Shown: piece by piece, positions 35,080 to 46,936 of the stretch
How positions within the stretch are numbered: the first letter of the stretch is position 1
Layout of the letters: the number at the start of each line of letters is the position of its first letter
From: Lithospermum erythrorhizon
Taxonomy: Eukaryota > Streptophyta > Magnoliopsida > Boraginales > Boraginaceae
Length of the DNA: 64,000 nt
Assembly: GCA_019722365.1 (NCBI GenBank)
Contig: JADFUC010001000.1
Coordinates: 1,426,001 to 1,490,000 of the forward strand
Direction of reading: 5' to 3'
Program-made: the position numbers and the translations under genes
Notes under the pieces: generated by a model
Databases searched by the model: none
The model's input: the letters and a program-made list of their open reading frames with translations, nothing else
Told to the model about the DNA's origin: nothing

Positions 35080-36960
35080 TTGAAGACTGGGGCCGGCCCG
35101 TATCCATATGTTCAGCGGGCCAAGGCACCTTAAGAAACTGGGCCGGGCCGGGCCGTTAAAGTCTTTGGACACTGTCGGTCACCGAGCCCGTGTATCGGGG
35201 CCGGCGATGGCAAATTGTATTAAGCCGGTCTGGCGTTTGAAGCAATTTTTTTTTTCCCGCTTGCGGCTAAGCGTCACTGCGTTCTTTGCTAACGTGGTAC
35301 CGTTTATCACATTGAAAATGAAAATTGATAGCGAATTGAAGCCAATAAAATTTACGATGAATTAGCGATTTATTAATAGTTCAAATAGGTAGTTTAAGAT
35401 ACGATATGCCTTTTTAGCAACAATTAATACCATACCAAGCGGACAAGCAGCTTGATGCAACGATTACGTTCGAGTCCGTTCGTGAGGTATGAAACCTAAA
35501 ATTCACCCGAAGTCACCCGTTCTATGTTGTGGCGTTATAGAATTCCTTTCCATGCGTCAGATTAAGTAAACATGATGTGTTTCGTCGCGTCGCCGAGCGA
35601 TTTCCGATTTTGACGTCATGAAGGCATCATCCTGTGGCTTAGCGGCATAAAAGTTGACACGTTGAACAAAGGCGGGAGGTGGCACGAGTCTTTCGGCGGA
35701 TGGATGCGCAATAATCTTGAAAATATCTCTTCTGCTGGCCTCCCTGCAAAATTCTTTCTCTTGGATGCATATTAAACAATATGTTAATAAACAATTATAA
35801 ATTGATTAAGTTAATAGTTGTGATTATCGAACAAGAAAAATGCTCTATTTATATATTGAAGAAAAATGTTTTCTAATCAACTTGTGCAACAAACGGTACC
35901 ACGTTAACTCTAACGGTACCACGTTTAGTGCCAACGGCTATCTAACGGCATTTTTTGTACTAAACGTGGTACCGTTTGATCAAACGGTACCGGCGGCTAC
36001 AAATAGTAATGGCTACTTTAAGAATAAGCGTGAGTGCGTTTGATCAAACGGTACCACGTTTAATCCCAAACTCTAAAAAACGGTACCACGTTTAGTACAA
36101 AAATATCGTTAAATAGCCTTGGCACTAAACATGGTACCGTTTGTGCCTAAGAGATTGATTAGAAGCATTTTCTTGATATATAAATAGAGCATTTTCTTTT
36201 TTAAGCTAAATACTTAACTATTAATTTAATCAATTTATAATTGTTTATTAACATATTGTTCAATATGCATCCAAGCGAGAAAGAATCCGGTGCCGTGTAA
36301 GAGGTTTTTCAAGATATCGAATCCGTCGCGAAAGGCTCGGGCTACCTTCTCCTTTGTTGAGCGTGTCAACTTTTTGTGGTGGTGATTATGGCTATGGATG
36401 GCGAGCTTCGTGATGTCAAAATTGAAAATGGAAGGTTCGAGGATGGTGACGGCTTGTCGTATTTCTTAGCGGATGGGTGGAGTAGCAGATTTATGGAGCG
36501 TCCATGACGCCAGAATGTGGTGACTTTGCTTAACTTTTATGATTTCTGCAGATGGGCTCAAGCGTAATCGTTGCATCGTTTTAAGTTGTCGTTTGTATGA
36601 TATTAATTGTTGTGAAAAGGGCATATTGTATGTAAATGCACATTTGGTAATAATCGCTAATTCATTGAAATTTTATTAGTTCAGTCGTCATCAATTTTCA
36701 TTTTCATTGTGATAAGCAGTACCACTTTAGTATTAAGCGTTAGGGCGTTTAGTGCGGGAGGAAGCTATTCCAACGTGGCGTAGTTTATCTGGCGATTATT
36801 GACGTCATTTTGCGTCTAGCGAATGTAATCCGATATGGTCAGGTACTCCACTTGGGCGGGCCGGTTCGTTAGGGGGCATTGAGCTTTGTCGAACATGTGA
36901 CCACGAACGGCCAGTTCATCACTACAGAGGCGGGCGGCCGGCCAGTTCGTTAGATCTGCG
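35080..36960. mobile_element. Large foldback (long inverted-repeat) element
   Basis: Left and right halves are imperfect reverse complements of each other about a centre near 36015. Matched landmarks, outer to inner: GGGCCGGGCCGGGCC (about 35140) with GGCGGGCCGG (about 36855); GAAAATGAAAATTGAT (35314) with its complement ending 36705; CAACAATTAATA (35418) with TATTAATTGTTG (36601); GATGCAACGATTACG with CGTAATCGTTGCATC; AAAGTTGACACG with CGTGTCAACTTT; GGATGCATATT (35763) with its complement ending 36272. Coordinate sums stay near 72,030, as expected for one palindrome with arms of about 900 bp. The block is richer in GC and CpG than its flanks. GC-rich ends recall the hAT element at 6.4 kb, while long arms are also typical of Mutator-like elements; no transposase is visible. 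Confidence 0.8.
35748..36290. repeat. Best-conserved core hairpin of the foldback element, with repeated GGTACC-centred motif
   Basis: Arms of about 180-200 bases are well matched, from ATTCTTTCTCTTGGATGCAT on the left to its counterpart GCATCCAAGCGAGAAAGAAT on the right. Between them, the words ACGGTACCACGTTTA or the complement AACGTGGTACCGTTT occur about seven times in both orientations (near 35895, 35913, 35964, 35979, 36043, 36079, 36129). A further copy lies in the left outer arm near 35290 and a worn one near 36717. Confidence 0.85.
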
Positions 36961-39356
36961 GGACTACAAAATTGCTCACCTATTTTTGAAAACCTAACGA
37001 TGAAAGTTTGAATTTATTTCTATATTTTTAATTGACCAATTACTGAAATCAAATTGATAATTAACTTGAACTAATAACATCAAGCATCACTGACATTTAA
37101 AAAATTTTATGTTCGATAATTTATGTTCCAAAGCCTTCATGCCGAAAATTAAATATTTTAAACCCCTCAATATGATATTGACCCATGATCATTTATGTTC
37201 TAAAGCCTCGATGTCGATAATTAAAATATTTTAAGCCCCACATGCTATTGACATCTATTTTAAGAGAATTTTATTTGAGCTTGTGCAAATACTCCTAGGA
37301 CAGGTAGGCATGACCTCAGCTCGAATCGACTCGAGCAAGACAGCTTTTGAGCTCGGCTTGTAACAATTCAAAGTATAAACCTAGCTAATTAAATACAACT
37401 ATTAGCATATTAGGCAATATGATAATTCCTTCGTCTTAATTTATGTAATCATCTAGCAAAATTTTTTTTTCTTATTATAAGTGATTGTTTCCTTTATCAA
37501 TGCAATTTTTCGCATTAAAGTTTGTTTTGTCTCCTAATATTTTTCTTTATTGGTCGATAATTTTTTTTATTGATCGATAACCTTTCTTTTTACTTGAAAA
37601 TTGTACGATTAATAATTTTATTAATAAAATACTTTTATTCTAAATCTTCTGAGGGAATAGAATGGCATAGCTAGAACAGGATAAGAAATGGCAGAGGATC
37701 CGTACAATTTCGAATGGTCATTACTCAAACAAAAAGCCCTTCTCTTTTGTTTCTCGATTTAAGAAACTAAGAATATTAATTATGGACAAATGTTTCAGAT
37801 TAGGTTGTTAACAACCATGCTAATTGACATGCGTGCTGGCTTTTATGGGGCTTCCTCACACCCTAAAAAGGCATTTCTGCAATTATCAGTAAGAGGTTAT
37901 ATCTTTGTTGTTAGGCAATAATCATTTGAAAAGGTATTTAGTTTTTTAATACCTCAAATGAAAATATTTAAAGGCTAGTGGTTTGTTTTTTTATGTTGTA
38001 ATAACTCGAACATCTAGGTATATTGCAATTATCAACTTTACCTATTCACATAATGAAAAAGTTCATTGGGAAAGGTCCCTTAATTGGTGAAATTGACCAT
38101 TCGAATTTGTACTTGCTACAGTGAAACATTTGGCCTACAGTGAAAGTATTAAGAGATGTAAAATTGCAATCTACCAACTCTATTGCAGTATTGCCCTAAC
38201 ATAATCAAGAATGGTAGACCTTTTATTTGTAGAAATTGTTGCAAAATTAGTTAAGACAACATGTTTACTTAGTTCCAACTTACAAGTAGTGTAGATTGTA
38301 AGTTGTAAACTTGTAATAAGTTGTTTATTTCTCATGGAATCTAGATTCATGTTTATTTAAATTATCTTTTTAAATTTTATCTAGACAATGGTTCAATCAA
38401 TACACAAAATTTCTGGATGTATGACGAACATTTTATATATATGGTGGCATTCATGTATAGTGAACAATTTTAGTATGTGTGTTGTATTGCATTTGTCCCC
38501 AGTCAAAACATATGTTGTAATATCAATTTTCTTATTGTTTTGTTTTTGGAAAAGAATATCAACGCCTATAAGTAAGACATACAAGCAAAGCCAAATCCCT
38601 TCCAATCCTAGTGTATTGACCAATAATTATTTGTTGTTGATTGTTGGGATTTTCAGATATTTGGATGACTCTCATCCTGTGTTCCCAATCTCTTTTTGAT
38701 AAGAGAATCATGATCTTATTGATGGATACTGTGAAGTCTTTGATTTTTTCAGTCTCTTCAAGGACCAAGACCATTTCCGCCTCCTTTTTAACCTCTTTAG
38801 TGAAAAACCAAAAGCATATTTTCTGAACCACCAGAAGCAACCAAAATAAAAGTGGCTCGACAAAATTTCATAGCCTGACTTACAATACTGAGACAAATAT
38901 TCATGACCACTAGAGCCAAAATTCAGGAGTACTATGCATTATGGCATTATTTTTTTCATATTATCCCATGCAATTAGGCTTGGAGTTACCATAATTTCAG
39001 GACTGAAAGTGAGATGAACAAAAGCAAACATTGGTAAAAAGGTTTTGAAACACATAAAAAAAAATTGAAAAATACTAAAAGTAAAGAAAAAGTCTCATTG
39101 TTTCTTGTGTCCCTTGTTTGCAGGTTATACTCAATGCCACTCGTGCCTTTTTCACTCCCTCCTCTGTCTCCCCCTTTCCTCTTTTTTTTACTCTACTTCA
39201 TTTTCCATTTGCCAAAACAAAGTCATATATCTTTCCCTTTGAGTTTGTCCACTCTTTGGCTCCCCCTTCTCTCTCAAGTTGGTCCCTCAAAATCAAGAAC
39301 ACTTCCATTTTATTTGTTGAATATATTTCACAATCTTCCAAATATTTTGTCCCAAA
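36961..39356. other. AT-rich spacer upstream of the CLE gene
   Basis: Overlapping small frames on both strands around 38390-38900 look random. The last part (about 39060-39356) is pyrimidine-rich and is the likely promoter and leader of the CLE gene. Confidence 0.5.
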
Positions 39357-39620
39357 ATGAAATGCTTTGTTCAAGTTAGGACTTTTCAAAAGATATTGGT
39401 TACCATTTTTCTCATTTTCTTGGTAACTCATGCAGAGAACACTACTTCAACCAATTCAACAATGGTGGTTAACATGAATGAGAAGGTATCTACCAGTGCA
39501 GAGCAACGTGTGAACCAAACGAAGCTGCCATTGAAGCAACGTGTGAAGCAATATTTTGATTTGTACGAGTCGAACAAAAGGAGAATTCCAAATGCTTCCG
39601 ACCCTCTTCACAACCGTTGA
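39357..39620 (+). CDS. CLE peptide precursor with a non-canonical core
   Basis: An intronless 87-residue prepropeptide starting at the only suitable ATG. It has a signal peptide (residues 1-26, hydrophobic ILVTIFLIFLVTHA), a variable hydrophilic middle, and the C-terminal motif RRIPNASDPLHN (R75-N86) followed by one Arg and the stop. This aligns with the 12-residue CLE signature RxVPxGPDPLHN. Conserved are R1, P4, D8, P9, L10, H11 and N12. Changed are G6 to Ala and P7 to Ser; P7 is the residue usually hydroxylated and arabinosylated in CLE peptides. CLE peptides act outside the cell on leucine-rich-repeat receptor kinases in meristem and vascular control. The family assignment rests on signal peptide, size and motif; the receptor is unknown. 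Confidence 0.8.
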   Translation: MKCFVQVRTFQKILVTIFLIFLVTHAENTTSTNSTMVVNMNEKVSTSAEQRVNQTKLPLKQRVKQYFDLYESNKRRIPNASDPLHNR

Positions 39621-40871
39621 AGATGCATGGATTCTTGTTTTATAACTATGTTACTCTTCGATTTTTGAAGAAATAATATAAGGATATTATTAGATATATG
39701 TTCCAAATATTTTGCCCTTGTGTATATATTTTTGAGTCTATGGAAATGATGATCAAACTTCAAACCATTTGAATTGCATCTTGTTAGTCAATCTTGGCAT
39801 GTTTACTTTAGACTTTGGTGAAATCATGAAGTTAAAGTTACATACTACTCGAAGCTTTTATTGACAAAAGTGGTAATATCACTATTATTACGTTATCAAA
39901 AATATTCTTGAGCTAGCTAGATTTGGATTCTTCTATTTTATCTTTGCCTTTATGTTTGTTCACTTCTTGTCGTGTTTGTTTGCTTTTCCTACTCCCACAG
40001 CCACGCGTACGGGGAAAACTTTATGACTAGATGAAGATGGTGTTTTCGCTTCAATAATTTATTGACATCGAATATTTGTAGCATCGTGTTATAACATTTG
40101 GAGTGTCAATATTAACACAAAAACTAGACCTTTTTTATGGATTGCTAAAAAGTTCAAATATGCAAAATCATTGCATTTTCGTCACTCGTGATAGCATGGA
40201 AAAAGTCCATTTCTTCGGTGTGACCCGACACCAGAAAGACTAATGATCTCCTCTATGAATCAAAGATCAAACCTTTGCTAGAAGAAAGTCTCAAGCATGA
40301 CCATAATTTACGACGAGGGTCCTTCAGTACAAGAAGAAATGTGGGAGGTGATAGACACAAATTGATAAGTGGTGATACAATATAGATTCTTTGGAGGATT
40401 GGTACAAATTTGAGTGACTATGAAAGAATAGATTAAGCTACTGTTGAATTGTTTAGTATAAGTGAATAACTATGTAACAGTTGATGGAGATCTAGTAGGA
40501 ATTTAGGAGAGAAATTTTACAAAATATCATGCTCAATTCATAATATTTACCTAAATACACACAATCATTTTTATTAATACAAGGTTTTTTGGCCGACACA
40601 CTCGAACTATCGCCAGACTTTCTACGTAATTCAATTCATTTATAAAATAGTTATTTTAATCAAGTAAGCGAAAATTGAAGCAGTAAGGCTGCATGTGCAA
40701 CAATGGGCTCGTGGTGTCCAGATAAGAAAGATGTATGCCTGTCTCGCATAAAGCATTTAATAATTTTCATAAATAAAATTAAGAATCCAAATCTAGATAG
40801 CTCAAGAATATCATAACACTACACAAAAATAATAAAAAAGACATTTTAAAATATCTTACATAATTAAAATA
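39621..40871. other. Spacer, no supported gene
   Basis: CLE 3' untranslated region, then AT-rich sequence with no recognisable feature. Confidence 0.55.
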
Positions 40872-41370
40872 ATGTCTCAACCATTTCTTCTTTTAACACA
40901 CCCTACCCTACCCTCTAACCCCTACCTCCACCCCTACGCCCTACCCCCTAAACTTTCACTAACATCCCTCCTCCCTCCCCTCCATCATATCACCCAAACA
41001 ACACCTCCTCCATACTTATTCCCTAAAACCTCCACTCATCATCAACAACATTTTGAAAGCTTTTAATAATTTGCAAAAGTCAGATTTGGTGGCTGTTTTG
41101 GACAAAGTTATTGGGACATTGAATTTTGAATTACTTGAAGAAAATGGTTTGAAAAAGAATCGTTTTTTAGTACAAAAAAATCTAAAAGATGCAATGTTGA
41201 AAGGTTTTAAGAATTTGCAGAAACCAATTATGGTGGCTGTGTTAATGGGTTTGTTGGTAGTTTCTGATCCTCACATAGCATTAGCTGCATCTGGTGGGAG
41301 GGCTGGAGGTAGGAGCTTTTCGGCGCGGTCCTCCTCATCATCTTCTTCTAGGTCTTACTATAAAGCCTAG
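40872..41370 (+). pseudogene. Truncated plastid-targeted DUF1517-like protein (FLAP1-like)
   Basis: Two overlapping frames. The first (from 40872) is Pro/Leu/Ser/Thr-rich, like a plastid transit peptide. The second (from about 41020, no ATG) encodes KNLQKPIMVAVLMGLLVV, then ALAASGGRAGGRSFSARSSS and a serine run ending at 41370. A hydrophobic segment, an ALAA cleavage-like site and an ASGGR.GG.SF Ser-rich stretch are what I associate with the N-terminus of plant DUF1517 thylakoid proteins. The conserved body of that family is missing; Gly-rich text after the stop leads nowhere. A frame change is needed to join the two parts. I treat it as a gene fragment; the family call is tentative. An internal repeat (LKAFNNLQK and LKGFKNLQK, 144 bp apart) is notable. 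Confidence 0.45.
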
Positions 41371-42400
41371 AAGGCGAGGGAGCTTAGCATTTTCGCTAGG
41401 CATTTGTTTTGGTGTCTGGGTTCTTGTTTGATAGGTCTGGAGGTGACAAGTGGGGTGGGAGGAGCTATGGGCGGTGGTAGAGGTGGGGGTATGTAAGAAG
41501 AAATGGATTGACATGTTAACTTTGAAAAGTTTAAGTGCTTATTTTAATTACGTAAAATATTTAAAATGCCACTTTATATTTTAATCCCTATACTAGTGTA
41601 GTCAAAAACAAAATAGTTATTTTAATATAAAAGCAGAATATAATCATTTAATATTTTGTCTATTATTATAAATTTTAGAGGTAATTTAATAATTTCACTA
41701 TATATTTTAATGTGTAATAAAGTCATTTCATCATATATATTTTAATGGAAAATTAAAGCTCCAGGAAATTTCGCTAAACAAGAAAAAAGTATGTCATTCA
41801 AACAAAAAGCACAAGCTCAAAACCATATAAAATTACGCAATACTAAATATATCGAATTCAAAAAGCCTTAACAAAATACCACACTTTAACATATTAAATG
41901 ACTAATTTACCCCCTTACCCCCATAACTCATTAGTGCCTCCCTATTTCAACCAAGATATTTCTTATTGCACAAATTCAACTTTTCTCACTAAAACATCTC
42001 CTCTCCACATACCACCACTTTATCTTTCTAAAATTTTCGTGCTCTTAACCACAAAAAAGCATGTTATATAAAGTTATAAACTACTTGATATAATGTAACA
42101 TACATAAATTGAATTGGATTGATTGAATGAGGAAATTTCAAAAGGTAGATACTCCGAATATAGCAAGGAAGGTAGCATCACCATATACATTTACACAAGT
42201 GCCTGAAGTAGCAAAATTTGAAGTTGAATTCATCCCCATGGATTTAATCTGGAACACCTAACAAACTAGGAATGACTGGTTTAGAATAGTAAACAAACTT
42301 TCCGCGATAGAACCACCAAAACCTAGATAGGTCAGTACATACAGAAAACTATCTACAAGAACTATGTTACATCCTTACTCCAAAAATGGACCCCAACTAA
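41371..42400. other. Spacer between the DUF1517-like fragment and the cyclin 3' end
   Basis: AT-rich; includes the cyclin 3' untranslated region near 42120-42400. No other feature seen. Confidence 0.55.
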
Positions 42401-44342
42401 TTACTGAGGCTTCACATCTTCAAAGACTGAATCTGGTATATTCATAGGAGCTGATAGTGTTGATACGCACTTGAACTGGTTCAAGAAAACAAAGGTTGAA
42501 CGATTAGTAAGCTCAAGCTAATGGAGATAAGCAATTAGTAGTATAACCCTTGATCTAGAGTAACATTTGTATTACCTTGTGCTGATTGTACTTCTCCCTC
42601 ACTGCTACCAAAGAGCTTCCCCTCTTACGCAATTGCAACTCATGGATGATTTGAACGCATTCTTTCAGGTCAACTGGTTTGTACCCCGAGTAACATTGTA
42701 ACTTTGAGTTCTACAACAAAGTGGAAGTATAATCAGTATCAACCAGCAGGAAAATTAACCAGAGGAAGGGAATAAAAATAAACGCTAACCCAGGGGTGAA
42801 GTTTTGGTTGAAGAGTATATTTTGACAAAAATATAACAGAAGCAGCAACCAGTGAAGGAAGGAACCCAACACAACTGTAATCCAACAAACTCAACTCAGC
42901 CAAATAGCACCCCAGAAATTCCAACTGTAAATTAGGAGTCTGTGAAAGGCACAAACAACTATATGAGCACTAAATCATAAAGAGGAAACAAACGCAGAGG
43001 TTTACAGGCAGAGACTAAGCAATTACTTCATCGTTTTCTTGTGCAATGCTTGTGAATCCTCTGCTTGGAAAAAAACAAGAAATAATAAAATCAGTAAAAG
43101 CTAAAGCTATGTATATATTCCATTTAAGATATATGAATATATTCAAATGTACCTAAGAAACGTCTTGATGTTTGGACTGCCCATTTCAAACTTAAAAGCT
43201 TTAAGAACATCAGCCTCCATCTTCACAACTTCCTTTTTCTTGTACGTGTTATCCGTAATGTAACAGAAATCCTTCACTTTCGGAGGACTGATCTCTTCGT
43301 ATTTCCTACAAAACAAAGCAAATGTCATTAGAAAAAGAAGTGATGAACATATATTTACTACACATCATCAGCTAGAAGCTTACGAGGCAATGAGCATCGA
43401 TGAAACTCCTAAAAGCTGAAGCTTCTGCCTTGCAACAACATTCATAGACAGGAAGCGATCAACATAGCTGATTGTAAGATGAAGGGTATCAGGAAGAAGC
43501 TTGTACTCTTCGGCAACTTCAACCAACCAATCTACTAGTATCCCTCTCATGCTTGGACTCACATCCTTCTGCACCTTCTCGAGGTAATCCGGCAATGGCC
43601 TCCTCTTTTCCTGATTCTGAACAAGGACAGAAAACACCAAATCAATTAGAACCAATTTAACATTTCTCGTTATACAATCATCAAATTAACAGAATTGGAG
43701 CAGTTATTAACTACAATATTTTCAACCCCATTTATAAACAAACAAAAAAAACATCTAATTAACCACTACAATCAAACAAACCCTCCAAATTCCACAACCC
43801 AAATATAATAATCATCATATTCAAACTCACATCAAACCCGAAAAAGCCATATTCCAATTTCACCACTAACCAATAAATACCCAAAATAATTTTCATTTTC
43901 ACCACTAAACATTAACTATACAAACAATTTTCACCACTAAATAATAACTATATTTTTCAGCATAACTAAAACAAAAAATTGCACTCTAAATAAAACAAAA
44001 ACTAAACTATAAATGAATAAATCTAAAAAAAATACCAACCTCCATTTGACGTAAATAATCATAAATTTCAGAAGCATAAGCAGCACACATTTGAGGATCC
44101 TCAAATTCCTCATTTTTCTTCTTCTCATAAATTTTCCTCACTTTCGCACCCTTTTTTGAGGCTTTCACAAATTCCTTCACATGGGTTTTCACATTTGAAT
44201 AATTCTGAACATTTTGAAGCTCACCCAAAACAACCCTATTCCTCATCTTCTTCAATGGCTGTTGCTGAGAAGCTATGGCTTCTGCTGCTCGCTTCTTGGC
44301 TAGCCGCGTTGGCCTCGCTCGATTATTCTCCTTGTTCTCCAT
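42401..44342 (-). CDS. CYCA3: A3-type cyclin, complete seven-exon gene
   Basis: Exons, all with GT-AG borders and matching phases: 44342-44040, 43616-43384, 43305-43153, 43060-43027, 42939-42790, 42710-42576, 42475-42401; total 1083 bp, 360 residues. The start MENKENN at 44342 is the first Met giving a normal cyclin N-terminus; an upstream in-frame ATG adds repeat-derived sequence. Residues 36-44 (RVVLGELQN) fit a destruction box. The cyclin N domain contains [18 protein letters not shown] (124-141), with the A-type hallmark [10 protein letters not shown] and the MRxIL substrate-docking patch. The cyclin C domain includes [18 protein letters not shown] and [12 protein letters not shown]. Compact size and short N-terminus fit the plant A3 class, which acts with CDKs mainly around G1/S in the nucleus. 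The gene looks intact. Confidence 0.93.
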
Positions 44343-44370
44343 TGGACAACTGAAATGGGACAATTGAAAG

Positions 44371-44522
44371 TGGACAATTAAATTGGGACAGAGGGGGAGG
44401 GTATGGTTGATTGAAGTGAGTAACTGTGTTATTGGACAATTAAATTGGGACAAGGGGGGGGGGTATGGTTGATTGAAGTGAGTTATTGTGTTAATGGACA
44501 ATTAAATTGGGACAAAGAGGGA
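44371..44522. repeat. Tandem repeat of 62 bp in the cyclin leader
   Basis: Units beginning TGGACAATTAAATTGGGACA start at 44371, 44433 and 44495, exactly 62 bases apart; the third is partial. Units one and two differ at a few positions, mainly in the G run. The array begins about 30 bases upstream of the cyclin start codon. Confidence 0.9.
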
Positions 44523-44587
44523 AGGGGTTGTTTGGTGAATGAATGGGAAATGAGAGGATGTGTTCTTATTTGTTTGGAGTAAAAAAA

Positions 44588-44620
44588 GCGCCATCTGAAA
44601 TTTTAATTTTGCGCGGCGAA
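44588..44620 (-). promoter_or_regulatory. Possible E2F-like elements upstream of the cyclin
   Basis: GCGCC at 44588-44592 and TTTTGCGCGGCGAA at 44607-44620 sit in AT-rich sequence about 250-280 bases upstream of the start codon. They are one or more mismatches from the E2F site TTTSSCGC. E2F control of A3 cyclins would make sense, but the match is imperfect. Confidence 0.25.
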
Positions 44621-44639
44621 TTGTTTTGTTGAATTGAGT

Positions 44640-46519
44640 TTTTGGTGAAATTTGGATGGGGTTGGATTTTGGGGGGCAATATTTGGGAAATGTGGTATTT
44701 TGAGTTTTTTGGTGAAATTTGGATGGATTTTGGGGGCTAATGTTTGGGGAATGATGTTGGCGGTAATATTTGGGCAATTTTGGATTTTGAGTTTTTAGAA
44801 ATTTTGGATTATCGTCATAAAAAATTATTAATTGCAGTTGACAAAATTTTTATCATAATATTATCCTATATACTTTTAAACTAACTACTTTAATTATATT
44901 TTTATCTATGCACAGTCGTAAAAAAATTCTAATTACAATCGACGAAATTTCAATATACTGATTTTAAAATCATGTCGCCACTCTCTTTTTTTGCTAATAT
45001 TTAGCTACATCTCTATGATTTTTATCTTGTTATCACTAGACATTGAACTAATGTAATTTTGTTATCATTGACTACAAGTTCGACATATAGGTAACACATC
45101 CAAAGCATCATAATATGTTTCTTGGTAGTTATCATTGAACTAATGTAGTTTTGTTATTCTTGTTACCTCTATTCTTGTTATAAGTTGCATCATTCAGAAA
45201 GCATATGGACGACAATTAGCAACACTGATGCAACCACTGAGCTGCTATGAAATGCCTTATTATTGTACATGTGTTTATTATACTGCAGGTTCCTCAATTC
45301 AAAGCAAGGATTATCATTGATTATCTATATGTATTTCAGTTGTATGATAATTAACAATGGAAAAAAGAATATTAAGGTAACAATTATTAAATAGTAAGAA
45401 GATAATAAATTTTGATTGCATATATTTATTATGTTAAAATTATATAAATGATAATTTAGTCATTTTCTAAATTTTGACTACGTTTAATAATTTTTTATGA
45501 CCGTATATAGCAACACTCAAAGATTAATTGAAAAGAAATTTGGTTTAACGATTGTTAAAGAATATTTACGGAGTATAAGTTTGTACAAACTTATACGGAG
45601 TAATAAGCTTGCAAGTTGAAAGTATAATATTTCATAGATTTCTATAATCTTATACTTCGGATTTGACTAAAATGGTATGTAATAACTTGTGTTAGTTCAT
45701 GTGTCAAATATTTGATAATGTGCATAATGGGTACTTGTTTTTTACTGCGTATTTATAAAAACGGTACATTTGATATTATTTATTTGATTGTGTTCAATAA
45801 ATTAAACACACAAGTAACGTGGTTCTCTATCTTATCTTTTTCTATCAAATTTGTATTTAATTGAGATCATATATTTATAGGTACTTGTTAAAATTAAAAT
45901 TGATATAATATGATTTGAATTTGAACCTTTGTATGATTAGATTATGATTAAAATTATATATTTAATTATTTTTTCTTGATGAACCATATGGTCGAACTAA
46001 AACTTCGAATAAAATAAAATCGAATTTTAATTTTTTTGATAAAGTTGAAAAAGAAATTAAGTTCGTTTATAATTCTGTAGATAACTCCATATTATTGTAG
46101 TTAACTGACTCTATACAGTCTTAAGTCTTAACATCCTTTTAATATTGGGTCCCGTGAAAGTTATTGGGCCTTAAATAGATGCGAGTATGTGACATAACCC
46201 ATATCCTATAAGAAATTTCTAGCAGGGCTAGAGATTGTGGGCAGCTGTGCACGAGTCGGAAGGATTTGCTTGAGACGCTTTTACGATATCACGTAAAAAA
46301 ATTCACGCTCATAGTAAAATAAAAACATGGAATGCTGATAATGGTCATGACATCTCGATTCAAGCTTTTTCAAAGAGTTTATCGAAATATACTCTATTGG
46401 ATACATTTTCTACTTTCTTTAAAATTGTCATGACTTTATTAATACATTCAAAAAAACTTAATCTACCAATGTGTAACTGTAACAATAAAATAATCTTCCA
46501 AATAATAATCTTGACATGT
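44640..46519. other. AT-rich spacer upstream of the cyclin
   Basis: No gene supported. It contains a 22-bp perfect palindrome at 45574-45595, described in the findings. Confidence 0.55.
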
Positions 46520-46526
46520 TTACAAT

Positions 46527-46613
46527 ATATACACAATATGATATAGCCTATCGTCTATCGAGCTAACAATATACAAGCCCGTCAAATATAATATTCTGCC
46601 TGGGCCTAATACC
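46527..46613 (-). repeat. 3' LTR of copia-2 (short)
   Basis: About 87 bases matching the right-hand repeat, ending at the polypurine tract. LTRs under 100 bp are unusually short for copia; the outer edge may have eroded. Confidence 0.6.
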
Positions 46614-46936
46614 ACCCCCCTCAAAGCCGTGGAAGACGAAGACTAAAATGCCAACTCTCATGCTAAGAAAGTCAAACCGCTTTTCCTCAGAGCCTTAGTA
46701 AAAAATATCCAATTGGTCCGTAGTGGAGACATGGGGCACTAATTGTACACATTCAATAAAGCATCCAAAAGAAAAACGATAATCAATCTCTTTATACGAT
46801 TTCAGACAAGCTTCAAGCGAAACCGGTTTTCAGGCCAAATGTAGAGCGCATCACTCATCACAGTTAGAACTCCACAGTCTTGAAATTGAAACACCCAAAC
46901 ATCGCAGTAGACCCTTCAACCACCTTAATTTACAGG

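Noticed and set aside
38388..38896. Overlapping small frames on both strands
   Set aside because: AT-rich, Phe/Ile/Lys-biased translations with no motif.
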